DNA of 64,000 nt from Rhodanobacteraceae bacterium (GCA_024234055.1 JACKOW010000010.1:62001-126000), one strand, 5' to 3'. Counted from the stretch's first letter, positions 1 through 9,674 are shown. Numbers and translations: made by a program. Notes: generated by a model from the letters alone, not told the origin.

Positions 1-113
1 CTCGGCCAGTGTGCCACGAGACCACGCACCAGGATCGGCCTGTTGGCGCGCAGCAAGGCCTCCGGCAGCGTGGCTGCCTCGGCCAGGGCCATTTCGCGCA
101 CGGCTTCAGGCAC
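1..113 (-). CDS. Cupin-like (JmjC/cupin_8) protein, N-terminal fragment
   Basis: Only the first ~38 codons are inside the window; the gene runs off the left edge. A GTG at 113 overlaps the sapC stop (TGA at 106-108); an in-frame ATG at 92 is an alternative. The visible peptide ends with the segment RPILVRGLVAHWP, which resembles the 'P-V-V-L-R-G-L-V-x-x-W' opening of cupin_8/JmjC-like proteins. Genes of that family often accompany TonB receptor/halogenase/SapC clusters, and the position here, directly after sapC on the same strand, agrees with that. Function is otherwise unknown; the iron-binding residues would lie outside the window. Confidence 0.55.
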   Translation of the reverse strand, partial: MPEAVREMALAEAATLPEALLRANRPILVRGLVAHWP

Positions 114-813
114 GGGACCGCTCACGGCGGAAGCGCTCGATCAGTTCGCGGAACTTGGAGATCGAAGCTACCGCCATGTAGATCGGCAGCAGGTGGCCGC
201 TGCGGGCCAGCGCTTCCAGCGCAGCGCCCGACAGTGCCTGCAGACGCTCTTCATTGATGGTGTGAAACCCGGCCAGGCGATTCTGCGAGCCGTCACCCGG
301 ATCAATGTCGAGAACAAAGGACTCCAGCAGTTCGTGTTGCACCAGCGCGGCGACAAAGGCCGGGGTGCTCTCGATGCCCTGATGGATGGCGAGCAGCAGT
401 GAATTGATGTGCTCGAGGTACTCGCTGGTGCCCCCGTGGGGCAGGAACACGGGAGTGCCTTGCTCCCCGCTGATACGCGGGCTGTCCATGTCGACATGGA
501 TGACCAGTTCATCGCCACTACGACCGATCAGAAAGGGCTGGCGCTCGATGGCCATCGGCACATAGCTGGCGTCCCAGCCATGCCCGTCCAGAAACAGATT
601 CTGGCCTTCGTGCAGACCAAACAGGGCCAGTGGTTGGTAATCGCCAGCGGCGGAGGTCTGTCGGAATACGATCGGATAGTGCGCCTGGATGCTGCGGAAT
701 TCGGCAGGAAAGGTCAGCGCGCTCATGAGCCCGTCGCCCAGTTCGGCACTGTGCTCGGTACGGATGCGCAGATTCTTGTGCTCGATGTTGTTCAACAGCT
801 GGTGATTGGCCAT
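106..813 (-). CDS. sapC: SapC family protein
   Basis: 235 aa, matching the SapC family in length and in its N-terminal pattern (HxxLRI near residues 13-17, then an AxEFRxIQAHYPIVF stretch near 36-50). The name comes from a Campylobacter S-layer locus, but in Xanthomonadales, Caulobacter and Alteromonads these proteins sit beside TonB receptors and flavin halogenases and their biochemical role is not established. No signal peptide is visible, so it is probably cytoplasmic. It lies 38 bp after the halogenase gene and overlaps the following cupin gene, so all three are probably cotranscribed downstream of the TonB receptor. Confidence 0.85.
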   Translation of the reverse strand: MANHQLLNNIEHKNLRIRTEHSAELGDGLMSALTFPAEFRSIQAHYPIVFRQTSAAGDYQPLALFGLHEGQNLFLDGHGWDASYVPMAIERQPFLIGRSGDELVIHVDMDSPRISGEQGTPVFLPHGGTSEYLEHINSLLLAIHQGIESTPAFVAALVQHELLESFVLDIDPGDGSQNRLAGFHTINEERLQALSGAALEALARSGHLLPIYMAVASISKFRELIERFRRERSRA

Positions 814-851
814 GTGGCAGTGGGCTCGCTCGAACTGGGGTGGGCGCCGAA

Positions 852-2405
852 TCAGGCGCGGGGCAGACCGTGCCGGTGGATGTGATCGATCAGTTCACGG
901 TGGCTGGGCAGCGCCGCCAGCATCCGTCGAGACAGGCTGGCGGCCTCGCGAAAGGCGCGGTCGGCCAGCTGCGGCTGATCCGAGCGCCGCGGCGCCAGGT
1001 GTGGATCAGGACGAAAACCCATGCCGTACAGCACATACTGATAACTGGCGCTGGGGAACATTTCCTCCACCCGATGCAGGTCGTAACGCGAAGGCGACTG
1101 CTGCCGCCACAGTGCCAGTTGTTCCTTCAGCCGATCCGGGATCGATTCAGGGCGGCAGTGATCCCGCCAATAGGGCGTGTCGCGGCGTTGGCTGAGTACA
1201 TAGTGCAACTTCAGGAAATCGATGACGCGGCTCCAACGATAGCTGAAGGCATCGTTGAAGCGCCGCGCCACGATGGCCATACGCTCGACGGTGGTCGGCA
1301 TCTCGTCGCTGAGCATGGCGGCGGACAGTTCGACCAGAGCCAGCGCTGAGGCCTCCAGCGGCTCGATGAAGCCCGACGAGAGACCGATGGCAACACAGTT
1401 GCGCTCCCAGAAGCGCTCACGGTAAGCCGGCTCGAAACTGAGCTTGCGCGGTGTCAGATGGGGATCAGGCGCGCCACTGCGGGCCAGGTACTGCTGCAGT
1501 TCCTGCGCAGCCGCGTCGTCGCTGGTGTGGGCGCTGGAATAGACATGGCCGACGCCGCGCCGAGTGGGCAAGCCAATATCCCAGATCCAGCCGTTGCTCT
1601 GTGCCGTGGAGATGGTGTGCGAGGCGATCGGCGCGTCGGCCTGGGCGTAGGGCACCTGCACGGCCAGGGCAGAATCGTTGAACAGTATCTGGCGCTGCGG
1701 AATCAGCCCGACCCCGTAGTGCTGGCCGAGCAACAGCGAGCGCATCCCGGTGCAATCCACAAAGAGATCGCCGACCAGAGCACCATGCTCCTGGGTCTGC
1801 ACCGAGGCAATGTCGCCATTGTCGCGCGTGTTGACCCCCACCATGTGATCCAGCACATGGACCACGCCCAGGTGTTCGACGCAATGCCGGCGCAGGAACA
1901 ATCCGAACTTGCCCGCATCCAGGTGGTAGGCGTAGTTGGCGACGGCGGCAAACTCGGGCGTCTGTGCCTGCTTGGGGGCCTTGCCGGCCACACACAGATG
2001 CGGCTGGAAGCTGACCAGATCGGCAAAGGGCACGTTGGCGTGACTGCGCAACCATTCGCCCACCAGATTGGCCTCGCCATAACCCTGGGGCAGCACGAAG
2101 GGATGGAAGTAGTAGTCGTCACCGCGACCATTGATCCAGCCGACAAACTGCGAACCTTGCTTGAAAGCGGCATCGCACTCGCGCACGAAGGTGCTTTCAG
2201 ACACGCCGATCCGCCGCAGCGTATCGCGCATCGTCGGCCAGGTGCCCTCGCCGACGCCGATGGGCGCGACGTCCGGCGACTCCAGCAAGCTCACCTGCAG
2301 GTGCCCACCGACAGCGCTGCCGTGCTCGGCGGCAATCAGGGCGGCGGTCAGCCAACCGGCGGAACCGCCGCCGACGATGACCACATGGTTGATGGCAGCA
2401 CTCAC
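852..2405 (-). CDS. Flavin-dependent tryptophan-halogenase family protein
   Basis: 517 aa, the usual length of PrnA-type halogenases. The N-terminal FAD-binding motif GGGSAGW is at residues 12-18, and the catalytic-lysine segment (DAAFKQGSQF) follows near residue 80. The family's W-x-W-x-I-P signature appears as GWIWDIGL, i.e. IG in place of IP. Characterised members take FADH2 from a separate reductase and chlorinate or brominate indoles; TonB-receptor-linked members are poorly characterised, and the natural substrate cannot be told from sequence. It lies between the TonB receptor and sapC on the same strand. A halogenation role is inferred from family only. Confidence 0.85.
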   Translation of the reverse strand: MSAAINHVVIVGGGSAGWLTAALIAAEHGSAVGGHLQVSLLESPDVAPIGVGEGTWPTMRDTLRRIGVSESTFVRECDAAFKQGSQFVGWINGRGDDYYFHPFVLPQGYGEANLVGEWLRSHANVPFADLVSFQPHLCVAGKAPKQAQTPEFAAVANYAYHLDAGKFGLFLRRHCVEHLGVVHVLDHMVGVNTRDNGDIASVQTQEHGALVGDLFVDCTGMRSLLLGQHYGVGLIPQRQILFNDSALAVQVPYAQADAPIASHTISTAQSNGWIWDIGLPTRRGVGHVYSSAHTSDDAAAQELQQYLARSGAPDPHLTPRKLSFEPAYRERFWERNCVAIGLSSGFIEPLEASALALVELSAAMLSDEMPTTVERMAIVARRFNDAFSYRWSRVIDFLKLHYVLSQRRDTPYWRDHCRPESIPDRLKEQLALWRQQSPSRYDLHRVEEMFPSASYQYVLYGMGFRPDPHLAPRRSDQPQLADRAFREAASLSRRMLAALPSHRELIDHIHRHGLPRA

Positions 2406-2483
2406 CGTTTTGCTCTCACCCGAGTTTCCAGGCCTGGTCGTTCAGAGTGTAGTTCGTCGCTCCGATCCAGACCGTGACGACCC

Positions 2484-2556
2484 TGTGGGAGCGGGCTTTG
2501 CCCGCGATCATCCGCGGGTACCCGAGCACCGATCGCGGGCAAAGCCCGCTCCCACA
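2484..2556. repeat. REP/BIME-like inverted repeat, family 1
   Basis: Two arms of the type TGTGGGAGCGGGCTTTGCCC and its reverse complement enclose a short centre. The same palindrome recurs at 9702-9781, 35203-35296, 57647-57720 and 58216-58293. It lies between the halogenase start and the end of the TonB receptor gene. Confidence 0.8.
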
Positions 2557-2577
2557 CGTGTGCGTTGCCCAAACGAG

Positions 2578-2597
2578 AAAGCCGCTGAATCAGCGGC
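2578..2597 (-). terminator. Probable intrinsic terminator of the TonB receptor gene
   Basis: On the minus strand an 8-bp perfect stem (GCCGCTGA / TCAGCGGC, one-base loop) is followed by TTTCTCG. It lies about 55 bp after the receptor stop. The short T tract makes it a moderate call, and it may only attenuate transcription into the halogenase gene. Confidence 0.5.
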
Positions 2598-2652
2598 CTT
2601 CTCCGCTGCCTGATTGTTCAATCATGCAGCACGTCCCGCATTCATGCCTTCA

Positions 2653-5643
2653 TCAGAACTTGTAGCGGAAGCCGACCATATAGCGCGGGCCGGTCTGGGT
2701 CACGTACAGGACCTGGTTTTGCGTGCGTCCATGCAAGCGCTGGATCTCGTCGGTGAGATTGATGCCCTCGAACTGGAAGGACAGCTGATCGCTCCATTGG
2801 TAGCCGACGTTCATGTCCCACTGACCATAGGCTTCGGTATAGACCGGATTGGGCAGTCCGCTGCCATCGAAACGACCGGCCAGGAACTCATCGCGCCAGT
2901 TGTAGGCCAGGCGCACCGACCATCCATGTTTCTCGTAGAAGCCGACCAGATTGGCGGAATCACTCACGCCTTCCAGCGCAAACTGTTCGCCGCGGTTGTA
3001 GTTGTCGTAGTCCAGGCTGGAATCGACCATCGTGTAATTGGCCGAGAGACCGAAACCGGTGTCGCCGAAGACGTGCTGGATGTTGAACTCCCAACCATCC
3101 AGGGAAGCAGAGCGCTGGTTGGCCGGCGTGGTGATGCGGAAGGTCGCGATCGGATCACCCGGCTGCCCGGCAATGGTGCCGGTGCGGTTGCCATTGGCAT
3201 CGTCGGGACCGCGCACGACGCCCGGGTCGCCGTCATGGTTGTCGAAGATGTAGTTGCGTATGCAGGTGATGTCCGAGGTCGCGCAGCCGTTGGCCACTGC
3301 CTCCGAGAAGTACACGCCGCCGGCAGGCGTATTCAGGTCAAAGGGCGTCGCCGCGATGGTGGTGACACCGATGTAGTTGTCGATGTTCTTGCGGAAATAG
3401 CCCAGCGACATGTAGCTGGACTCACCGTAGTACCACTCGAAGGAAACGTCGAAGTTCTCCGACTCCAGCGGTTTCAGGCCGGGATTGCCCTGAGCGCCGC
3501 TGCCGCCGTCGATGCGGGCCAACTGATTGAGCGTCTGGCCTCCCTGGATATCACCCCAACCCGGTCGACCGATGCTCTGGCCATAGCTGAAGCGCAGGAT
3601 GGTGTCAGCCGAGGTCTCGATCGACAGATCCAGATTGGGCAGCGTGTACTGGTAGTCACCCTTGAGCGTCGTGTAGTCGGGGTCGCCGAATTGCACGGCA
3701 AATTCGTTGTTCGACACCCAGAGGATGCCGGTGGCGGTCGGCACCAGTGCGGTGGAGGTGACATCGGTCTTCTCGAAACGCACACCGGCGTTCAGGTTGA
3801 CCGGCATGGCCGTGTCGAAGGTCGTGCTGTATTGCAGGTAGGCACTCTTCGATTTCTCTTCGACACGGCGGTCCGTCGTGAACACGTCCGAGCGCAGATA
3901 GAGGGATTCGTCGCCTGCCGCCGCAGCCGCCAGCTGCCGCACGGTTTCGAAGTCGAAGGTGAAGAACTGACCGAACAGATCGGGGCTGCCGCCGCCGTTG
4001 ATAGCGTCGAAGTAATTACCCATGTTGTCCAGACGCCAGATGCTGTCCGGGTAGTCGTCGACACTGGTCGCGCCGCCCCAGGTGTCGCGCTGCACGTTGG
4101 AAAAGGCGGTGCGATTCTTGACGGTGGTGGCGCTGACCCCAAAGTCCAGGCGCGATGCTTCGGCGAATTCGAAGTGGCCGCGAATCTGGCCCTGATCGAC
4201 TTCAGATTTCATGTAGCTGTTGCGGAAGCTGGAACCGGTCACCAGCATGCCGGCGGGGTCGATCGTGGTCATGCCCGGTGGCAGGGCGACACTCAAGACA
4301 GGGAAGTCACGGGTGAAATCGACCGAGGTGGTGCCACGGAAGAATCCAGCGGTGCCGAGTACCGCATTCGAGCCGTAGGGGCTGTCGGCGCCGGTTTCCG
4401 CCTTCGAGCTGTGGACATCGAATTCCAGACCCAGACTGTCATTGACGTCCCATTCGACATTGAAGCCAATCGAGTCATTTTCGCTCTTGGTGGCAAATTC
4501 GGCGCCGGCCATGGCCAGATCGCTGTTGGCCGGATTGATGGTTTCCGAGTAGAAATTGGGCCCCGCCACCGGGCCATCAGTCCAGGAACTGCTGGATGGG
4601 CCGTAGTTGAACCACACGGACAACTCGTTGCGCTGCTGCTGAATCTTGTTCTGCGAGTAGGTGTAGTCGAGCGTCGTGGTGACGGTATCGGACGGCGCGA
4701 ACTGCAGTGTCAGCTGGCCGTTGGTGCGTTGGCGCTTGAGGCCGTTGACGCTGTACAGCAGGTTCTGCGGCACCGAGTAGGTGTCGGTGGGATCGGGTCG
4801 ATTGATGATGTTCTCCGAGCCCGGTGTGCCCGGCTGCGGGATCGTGCCCCAGTTGTTCTCGTCACCGGCAAAGGCACGCCAGCCACCCGGCACGGCGGCT
4901 TGGTTGTAGCCCAGATCACGCTCCTGGTAGCTGCCGGTCAGGGCAATGCCGAAGCGGCCATCCTCGCTGGTGTTGCTGAAGATGCCGGAAATTTCCGGCG
5001 TGAAGTCACTGCCTTGCAGGGAATCGGGCAGATTGCCGTTGGACGTGTCATGCACGCCCTTGACGCCGACATTGGCGCGGAAGCCCGGGGCTTCCAAGGG
5101 CTTGGCGGTCTTGATGTTGATGGTGGCGCCGATGCCGCCGGTGGGGGTTGCGGCACGGCCGGTCTTGTAGACCTCGACTTCGGCGATGGCTTCCGAGGCC
5201 AGATTGGCGAAATCGAAGGCGCGGGAGTTGCTGGGGCCGGTTTCGCCAATGCTGGAACCCGGCATCTGACGGCCATTGAGCAGCACCAGATTGAAGTCGG
5301 GGCCAACGCCACGCACCGTGACCCTAGAGCCCTCGCCGTTGGAGCGGTCGATCGACACGCCGGTGATGCGCTGCAGCGACTCGGCCAGATTGGTGTCCGG
5401 GAACTTGCCGATGTCCTCGGCGACGATGCCGTCGACCACACCGGTCGAGTCGCGCTTGAGATTCATCGACGAGGTCATGCTGCCGCGGATGCCCTTGACC
5501 ACGATCTCGTCAAGTTCGGCCGCCTGCCTGGCGTCGTCGTTGTCCGCATCTACGTTCTGGGCATAGGTCGATTGACCGGCCAGGGCCAGCAGAAGGGCGG
5601 CAGTCAGCAACCGCTGCTTCGGGATAGGGTGCGCTTGCTTCAT
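2653..5643 (-). CDS. TonB-dependent receptor (Xanthomonas/Caulobacter type)
   Basis: 996 aa from ATG 5643, which has a GGAGGGAGAG ribosome-binding site; an upstream in-frame ATG (5664) lacks one. A signal peptide (cleavage near AYAQ/TYAQ, residue ~29) is followed by a TonB-box-like stretch (ELDEIVVKGIRGSM), a plug domain with the RVTVRGVGPDFNLVLLNGR region, and a beta-barrel ending in FRYKF with terminal Phe. This architecture matches the large receptor family of Xanthomonas and Caulobacter (TIGR01782-like) that imports plant-derived oligosaccharides across the outer membrane. A LacI-type operator lies 94 bp upstream and a GH3 glucosidase gene is next to it, so a glucan or glucoside oligomer is the likely substrate (inference). 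Confidence 0.92.
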   Translation of the reverse strand: MKQAHPIPKQRLLTAALLLALAGQSTYAQNVDADNDDARQAAELDEIVVKGIRGSMTSSMNLKRDSTGVVDGIVAEDIGKFPDTNLAESLQRITGVSIDRSNGEGSRVTVRGVGPDFNLVLLNGRQMPGSSIGETGPSNSRAFDFANLASEAIAEVEVYKTGRAATPTGGIGATINIKTAKPLEAPGFRANVGVKGVHDTSNGNLPDSLQGSDFTPEISGIFSNTSEDGRFGIALTGSYQERDLGYNQAAVPGGWRAFAGDENNWGTIPQPGTPGSENIINRPDPTDTYSVPQNLLYSVNGLKRQRTNGQLTLQFAPSDTVTTTLDYTYSQNKIQQQRNELSVWFNYGPSSSSWTDGPVAGPNFYSETINPANSDLAMAGAEFATKSENDSIGFNVEWDVNDSLGLEFDVHSSKAETGADSPYGSNAVLGTAGFFRGTTSVDFTRDFPVLSVALPPGMTTIDPAGMLVTGSSFRNSYMKSEVDQGQIRGHFEFAEASRLDFGVSATTVKNRTAFSNVQRDTWGGATSVDDYPDSIWRLDNMGNYFDAINGGGSPDLFGQFFTFDFETVRQLAAAAAGDESLYLRSDVFTTDRRVEEKSKSAYLQYSTTFDTAMPVNLNAGVRFEKTDVTSTALVPTATGILWVSNNEFAVQFGDPDYTTLKGDYQYTLPNLDLSIETSADTILRFSYGQSIGRPGWGDIQGGQTLNQLARIDGGSGAQGNPGLKPLESENFDVSFEWYYGESSYMSLGYFRKNIDNYIGVTTIAATPFDLNTPAGGVYFSEAVANGCATSDITCIRNYIFDNHDGDPGVVRGPDDANGNRTGTIAGQPGDPIATFRITTPANQRSASLDGWEFNIQHVFGDTGFGLSANYTMVDSSLDYDNYNRGEQFALEGVSDSANLVGFYEKHGWSVRLAYNWRDEFLAGRFDGSGLPNPVYTEAYGQWDMNVGYQWSDQLSFQFEGINLTDEIQRLHGRTQNQVLYVTQTGPRYMVGFRYKF

Positions 5644-5736
5644 GGACTCTCCCTCCAGGGACATTCACAGACGACGGGTGGACAGACGCGCACGACGGCA
5701 GGTCGGGCGCCGGGTGGGTGGGCATTGCACGTCGAA

Positions 5737-5752
5737 TTGACAGCGTTGTCAA
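5737..5752. promoter_or_regulatory. LacI-family operator upstream of TonB receptor
   Basis: The palindrome TTGACAGCGTTGTCAA is identical to the one at 8497-8512 and closely matches those at 12553-12568 and 12785-12800. The central CG and dyad symmetry are typical of LacI/PurR-family sites. It lies between the GH3 gene and the receptor start, placed to control the receptor. Confidence 0.85.
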
Positions 5753-5826
5753 TCGTTAATGTGCAATTCAGTCTTGCTTTCATGCAGGATCAGGCCCGGG
5801 TTCGGATGAACGGTAGCTTCGCCACT

Positions 5827-8412
5827 TCACTCAGCAGCGTCGCAGCTGAGCACAAGGTCATGCTCGGGAGACAGCGCCAGCCCCGAGAGCGACAGCGACA
5901 GCGAGGCGCTGGTGCGCAGCTCGGCCATGCGCTCGACGCGCGAAAGATCGGCGCCGGCGCGCGCAAAGCAGGACAGGGGTACGGCCAGACGCGTCCAGAT
6001 CGACAGCGGCAGGTCGGCCAGCGCTGCATCCAGCGAGACGGCCCCCTCGCAGCCATCGCCGCAGCCCAATGACAGGCTGACCGGGGCCTCGGGCTTGCTG
6101 TCCAGCCGCAGGCTGAGCACCAGCATCGCCCCGGCCTGGGCCTCGCGGCTGAGATCCTGCGGCGTGGCGGCCTGCAGCCAGAAGCGGCTTTCGCCACCGC
6201 CATCCCATTGCAGGCGGCGAGCATCTTCCTGGGCCTTGTGATCAGCGGCAAGCACCGTCAGATGTCGCGCCAGATCGCCGCTGGGCAGCGCCGTCAGCGC
6301 GGCACCTTCCTCGGCACCGTCAGCCATCATCAGCGACCAGCCCGGCGCCAGTTTGCCCTGACCAAAGTACAGACCAGGCTGCTGATCGAGATCGGCCAGA
6401 CCCGATTGCTCCGACAGCAGCTCCAGTTCGCCGCCCTGTGCATAGCTGAGTCCGTAGCCCACTGGAAACTGCGGGTCATAACAACTCTGGCCCTGATTGA
6501 GCGGCGTCTGCACTGCGGAGCGCGGCCAGGAGAAGGACAGTCGTCCGCTGAAATCGTGGGCAATCTCGCCCGTCGGTGTCCGGAACAACACATCGGCGAT
6601 GCCGCCGCCTTCCGATCCCGGTAGCCAGGCGGCAACGAAGGCATCGGCGCTGTTGATCTCTCGATTGACCCACAGCGGCCTGCCCGACAGGAACACCGCC
6701 ACCACCGGAATACCGTCGGCCTTGAGACGGCGGATCAGGGCCAGATCGCCGGCCTGTCCGGGCTGGTAGGCCAGCGCCGGGATGTCACCGATGAACTCGG
6801 CGTAGGGATCCTCACCGAAGACGACGATGGCGACATCGGGTCGCTCGCTGTAGTCGCCGGTTGCCGACAGCTCACTTTCGCCACCGCCAGCCGCGACCGC
6901 AGCCTGGATGCCGGCCCAGATCGATTCGGCGTTGGGGAAATCAGCCGGCGTCACCCCGGTGCCCTGCCAGCTCAGCGTCCAGCCGCCGGCCTGTTTGCCG
7001 ATGTTGTCGGCACCGTCGCCTGCCACCAGAACACGGCTGTTCGCGGGCAGGGGCAGCAGTCCGCCGTTGTTTTTCAGCAATACCAGCGATTGGCGCACTG
7101 CGGCGCGCGCCAACGCGCGATGTTCGCTGCTGCCCAGTTGTTCGAAGTGGCCACCGAGAGCGCGCGCTGAGGGTGCGCCAGCATCGAACAGGCCCAGACG
7201 GAACTTGACCCGCAGAATGCGCGAGACCGCATCGTCCAGCCGTTCCATCGGGATCGACCCATCCCGCACCTGGGCCAGCGTGTTGTGGTAGAGGGCCTTC
7301 CAGGTATCGGGCGCCATATACATGTCCAGACCGGCAATGAGTGCCGCCGGACAGCTTTCGTTGCTGCAGCCGCTGACCTCGCCGTGGCCATTCCAGTCAC
7401 CGACGACAAAGCCGTCGAAACCCAGACGCTGCTTCAACACGTCGGTCAGCAGACTGCGATTGCCGTGCATCTTCTCGCCGTTCCAGCTGGAAAACGATGC
7501 CATCACGGTCTGCGTGCCGGCCTTCAGGGCCTGGATGTGTCCGGCGCCGTGGATGTCGCGCAGTTCGGACTCGGACACGCGGGTATCGCCCTTGTCCTTG
7601 CCGCCGCTGGTGCCACCGTCGCCGATGAAGTGCTTGGCCGAGGCCAGGACATGGCTGGCATCGAGAAACTCCGGCGAGCCGACCTTGCCTTGCAGACCTT
7701 CGACCACGGCGGTGGCGTAGCTGGCCACGAGCACCGGGTCTTCCGAATAACCTTCATAGGTACGGCCCCAGCGGTCATCGCGGGGCACGGTGACTGTGGG
7801 CGCGAAGGTCCATTCGAAACCGGTGGTGCGCAACTCGATGGCGGTGGCTCGGGCGATCCGCGCCACCAGCGCCGGATCGTGAGCCGCGCCGAGCCCGATG
7901 TTGTGCGGGAACAGCGTCGCGCCGACCACATTGTTGTGGCCGTGGACGGCATCGATGCCCAGCAGTACCGGAATCGCCTTGCCGCCGCGGCTGGTGTCCA
8001 TCGAGGCCTGATAGAAGTCGTCGGCCAGCGCCAGCCATTCGGCTGGCGTCGCGTTGTAGCGACCGCCCGGATCGGAATTGCCGCCGGCCAGCACTGAACC
8101 CAGCCGGTATTCGAGCAGGTCTGCCGGGGTGACGCTGCCGAGGTCGCCCTGGATGATCTGGCCGACCTTTTCTTCCACGGTCATCGTGCCCAGCAGTTCA
8201 CGGATCTGGGCCTCGATGTCGGCATCGTTGGCGATGGGCGAAGTCAGCGCCGGCCACCGGGAGGGATCCGCGACCGACGACGGCACAGTTTCGGCAGGCT
8301 GGGCCAGGGCCGGGCAACCAAGCGCCAGGGTCAGCAGCCAGGCAAGGCCCAAGTGCGACCCGCCGCGGGTACGCGGACGGTTCGCCGCTCTGGCTGCGAT
8401 CGCGCTCTGCAT
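5827..8412 (-). CDS. Glycoside hydrolase family 3 exo-beta-glucosidase
   Basis: 861 aa from ATG 8412 (ribosome-binding site GGGAGGGAG; a longer in-frame start at 8472 lacks one). A long arginine-containing N-region then a hydrophobic stretch (LGLAWLLTLALGCPALA) forms a signal peptide, so it is periplasmic or outer-membrane located. The GH3 N-terminal barrel shows KHFIGDG (near residue 260) and GFVVGDWN, with the nucleophile Asp near residue 339. A C-terminal GH3 domain and an additional ~200-residue beta-rich ExoP-like tail follow. Relatives hydrolyse beta-1,3/1,4-linked gluco-oligosaccharides from the non-reducing end to glucose. It is divergent from glucokinase, with one shared operator between them. 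Confidence 0.92.
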   Translation of the reverse strand: MQSAIAARAANRPRTRGGSHLGLAWLLTLALGCPALAQPAETVPSSVADPSRWPALTSPIANDADIEAQIRELLGTMTVEEKVGQIIQGDLGSVTPADLLEYRLGSVLAGGNSDPGGRYNATPAEWLALADDFYQASMDTSRGGKAIPVLLGIDAVHGHNNVVGATLFPHNIGLGAAHDPALVARIARATAIELRTTGFEWTFAPTVTVPRDDRWGRTYEGYSEDPVLVASYATAVVEGLQGKVGSPEFLDASHVLASAKHFIGDGGTSGGKDKGDTRVSESELRDIHGAGHIQALKAGTQTVMASFSSWNGEKMHGNRSLLTDVLKQRLGFDGFVVGDWNGHGEVSGCSNESCPAALIAGLDMYMAPDTWKALYHNTLAQVRDGSIPMERLDDAVSRILRVKFRLGLFDAGAPSARALGGHFEQLGSSEHRALARAAVRQSLVLLKNNGGLLPLPANSRVLVAGDGADNIGKQAGGWTLSWQGTGVTPADFPNAESIWAGIQAAVAAGGGESELSATGDYSERPDVAIVVFGEDPYAEFIGDIPALAYQPGQAGDLALIRRLKADGIPVVAVFLSGRPLWVNREINSADAFVAAWLPGSEGGGIADVLFRTPTGEIAHDFSGRLSFSWPRSAVQTPLNQGQSCYDPQFPVGYGLSYAQGGELELLSEQSGLADLDQQPGLYFGQGKLAPGWSLMMADGAEEGAALTALPSGDLARHLTVLAADHKAQEDARRLQWDGGGESRFWLQAATPQDLSREAQAGAMLVLSLRLDSKPEAPVSLSLGCGDGCEGAVSLDAALADLPLSIWTRLAVPLSCFARAGADLSRVERMAELRTSASLSLSLSGLALSPEHDLVLSCDAAE

Positions 8413-8496
8413 GAATCTCCCTCCCCGGACATTCGCGACTGGGCCGCCTCCGCATATCCGGCGGCTGGCCACTGGGGGCGAATTAATACGCGCTTG

Positions 8497-8512
8497 TTGA
8501 CAGCGTTGTCAA
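8497..8512. promoter_or_regulatory. LacI-family operator between GH3 and glucokinase genes
   Basis: TTGACAGCGTTGTCAA, a 16-bp palindrome, lies 85 bp upstream of the GH3 start and 158 bp upstream of the glucokinase start. The identical site precedes the TonB receptor. One site could control both divergent genes. Confidence 0.85.
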
Positions 8513-8669
8513 CGATCGGATTTACTCGCGCCAGTCGATTCACGGCTGGCAGCGGCGGGGTACAGACCGCCGATCTCCGGCATTGCATCCCGACGACCAG
8601 CGCGAGCTGGCAGTTCGGGATCAGTGTCGTCCTCGGACCTCGACAATTCCCGCACCTGACCCTGTAACC

Positions 8670-9674
8670 ATGAGCGCTCACCTGGTCTTGCTGGCCGACA
8701 TCGGCGGCACCAATGCCCGCTTCGCGCTGGGCGATCCGATGCTGCCGGCGCCGCTGCTGCTGGACAGCGTGCGTCAGGTGGCAGCGGCGGGCTTTCCCAC
8801 ACTCGTGGCTGCCGCGCAACACTACCTGGCCGGAATCGGCGTGTGCGGACGTGATCTGCACTCAGGCGTGTTTGCCGTTGCAGGTCGGGTCGACGGCGAT
8901 ACTGCGCAGATCACCAACCATCCCTGGTTGATTTCGGGCCCGGATGTCGCCAGGGCGCTGGGCCTTGAGTCACTGGCGCTGATCAACGACTTTACCGCTC
9001 AGGCTCTGGCAACGCAGCTGCTGGAGGAAGCTGACCTTGTGCCGATCGGCAACCCTGCGTTGCGCTTGCGGCCATCGACCTCGCGCAGCCATGCCGTGCT
9101 TGGCCCGGGTACCGGGCTCGGCGTCAGTGCCCTGCTGGTACGCGACGGCCGCAGTATTGCGCTGGAAACCGAGGGCGGACACGTCGGCTTTGCGCCGTCC
9201 AACGCCGAGGAAGCGCAGGTGCTCGGCATTCTCGCGCGCCAGTTCGGACGAGTTTCCAACGAGCGTTTGCTCAGCGGCGGCGGCCTGGTCAACCTCCACG
9301 GCGCGCTGCACAGCATCAATCACGGAATGCTGCCGGCGGTCGCCCTCGCGCCCGAGGACGTCACCGCCGGCGCTGGCCATGGCGACCCGCTGTGCCTGCG
9401 CGCTGTGCAGATGTTCTGCGAAGTGTTCGGAAGCGTGGCCGGCGATCTGGTGCTGACGCTGGGGGCCTGGGACGGCGCCTTCCTGTGCGGCGGGCTGGTG
9501 CCGAAGTTGCTGCCGCAGCTGCAGGAGTCGGCCTTCCGCGAGTGTTTTGAAGCCAAGGGCCGCTTCCGGGCAGCGATGGCGCAGGTACCCACACTGGCGG
9601 TGCTGCATCCCCATGCCGGTTTGCTGGGCGCCGCCGCTGCAGCCATCAGGCCGGCACTGCGATCGGCCGCCTGA
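8670..9674 (+). CDS. glk: Glucokinase
   Basis: 334 aa from ATG 8670. The phosphate-1 loop LLADIGGTNARF at the N-terminus, the sugar-binding and catalytic region LINDFTAQA (Asp general base), the GPGTGLGVS loop and the ETEGGH motif all match bacterial (group A) ATP-glucokinases of the Glk family. It phosphorylates intracellular glucose to glucose-6-phosphate. Placed opposite the GH3 beta-glucosidase and in the same LacI-type regulon, it would consume the glucose that enzyme releases after transport inward. The ribosome-binding site is weak. Confidence 0.93.
   Translation: MSAHLVLLADIGGTNARFALGDPMLPAPLLLDSVRQVAAAGFPTLVAAAQHYLAGIGVCGRDLHSGVFAVAGRVDGDTAQITNHPWLISGPDVARALGLESLALINDFTAQALATQLLEEADLVPIGNPALRLRPSTSRSHAVLGPGTGLGVSALLVRDGRSIALETEGGHVGFAPSNAEEAQVLGILARQFGRVSNERLLSGGGLVNLHGALHSINHGMLPAVALAPEDVTAGAGHGDPLCLRAVQMFCEVFGSVAGDLVLTLGAWDGAFLCGGLVPKLLPQLQESAFRECFEAKGRFRAAMAQVPTLAVLHPHAGLLGAAAAAIRPALRSAA

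Noticed and set aside
2614..6072. A 1152-codon open frame on the plus strand opposite the TonB receptor
   Set aside because: It is the antisense of a clear receptor gene, has no family resemblance, and arises from high GC third-position bias.
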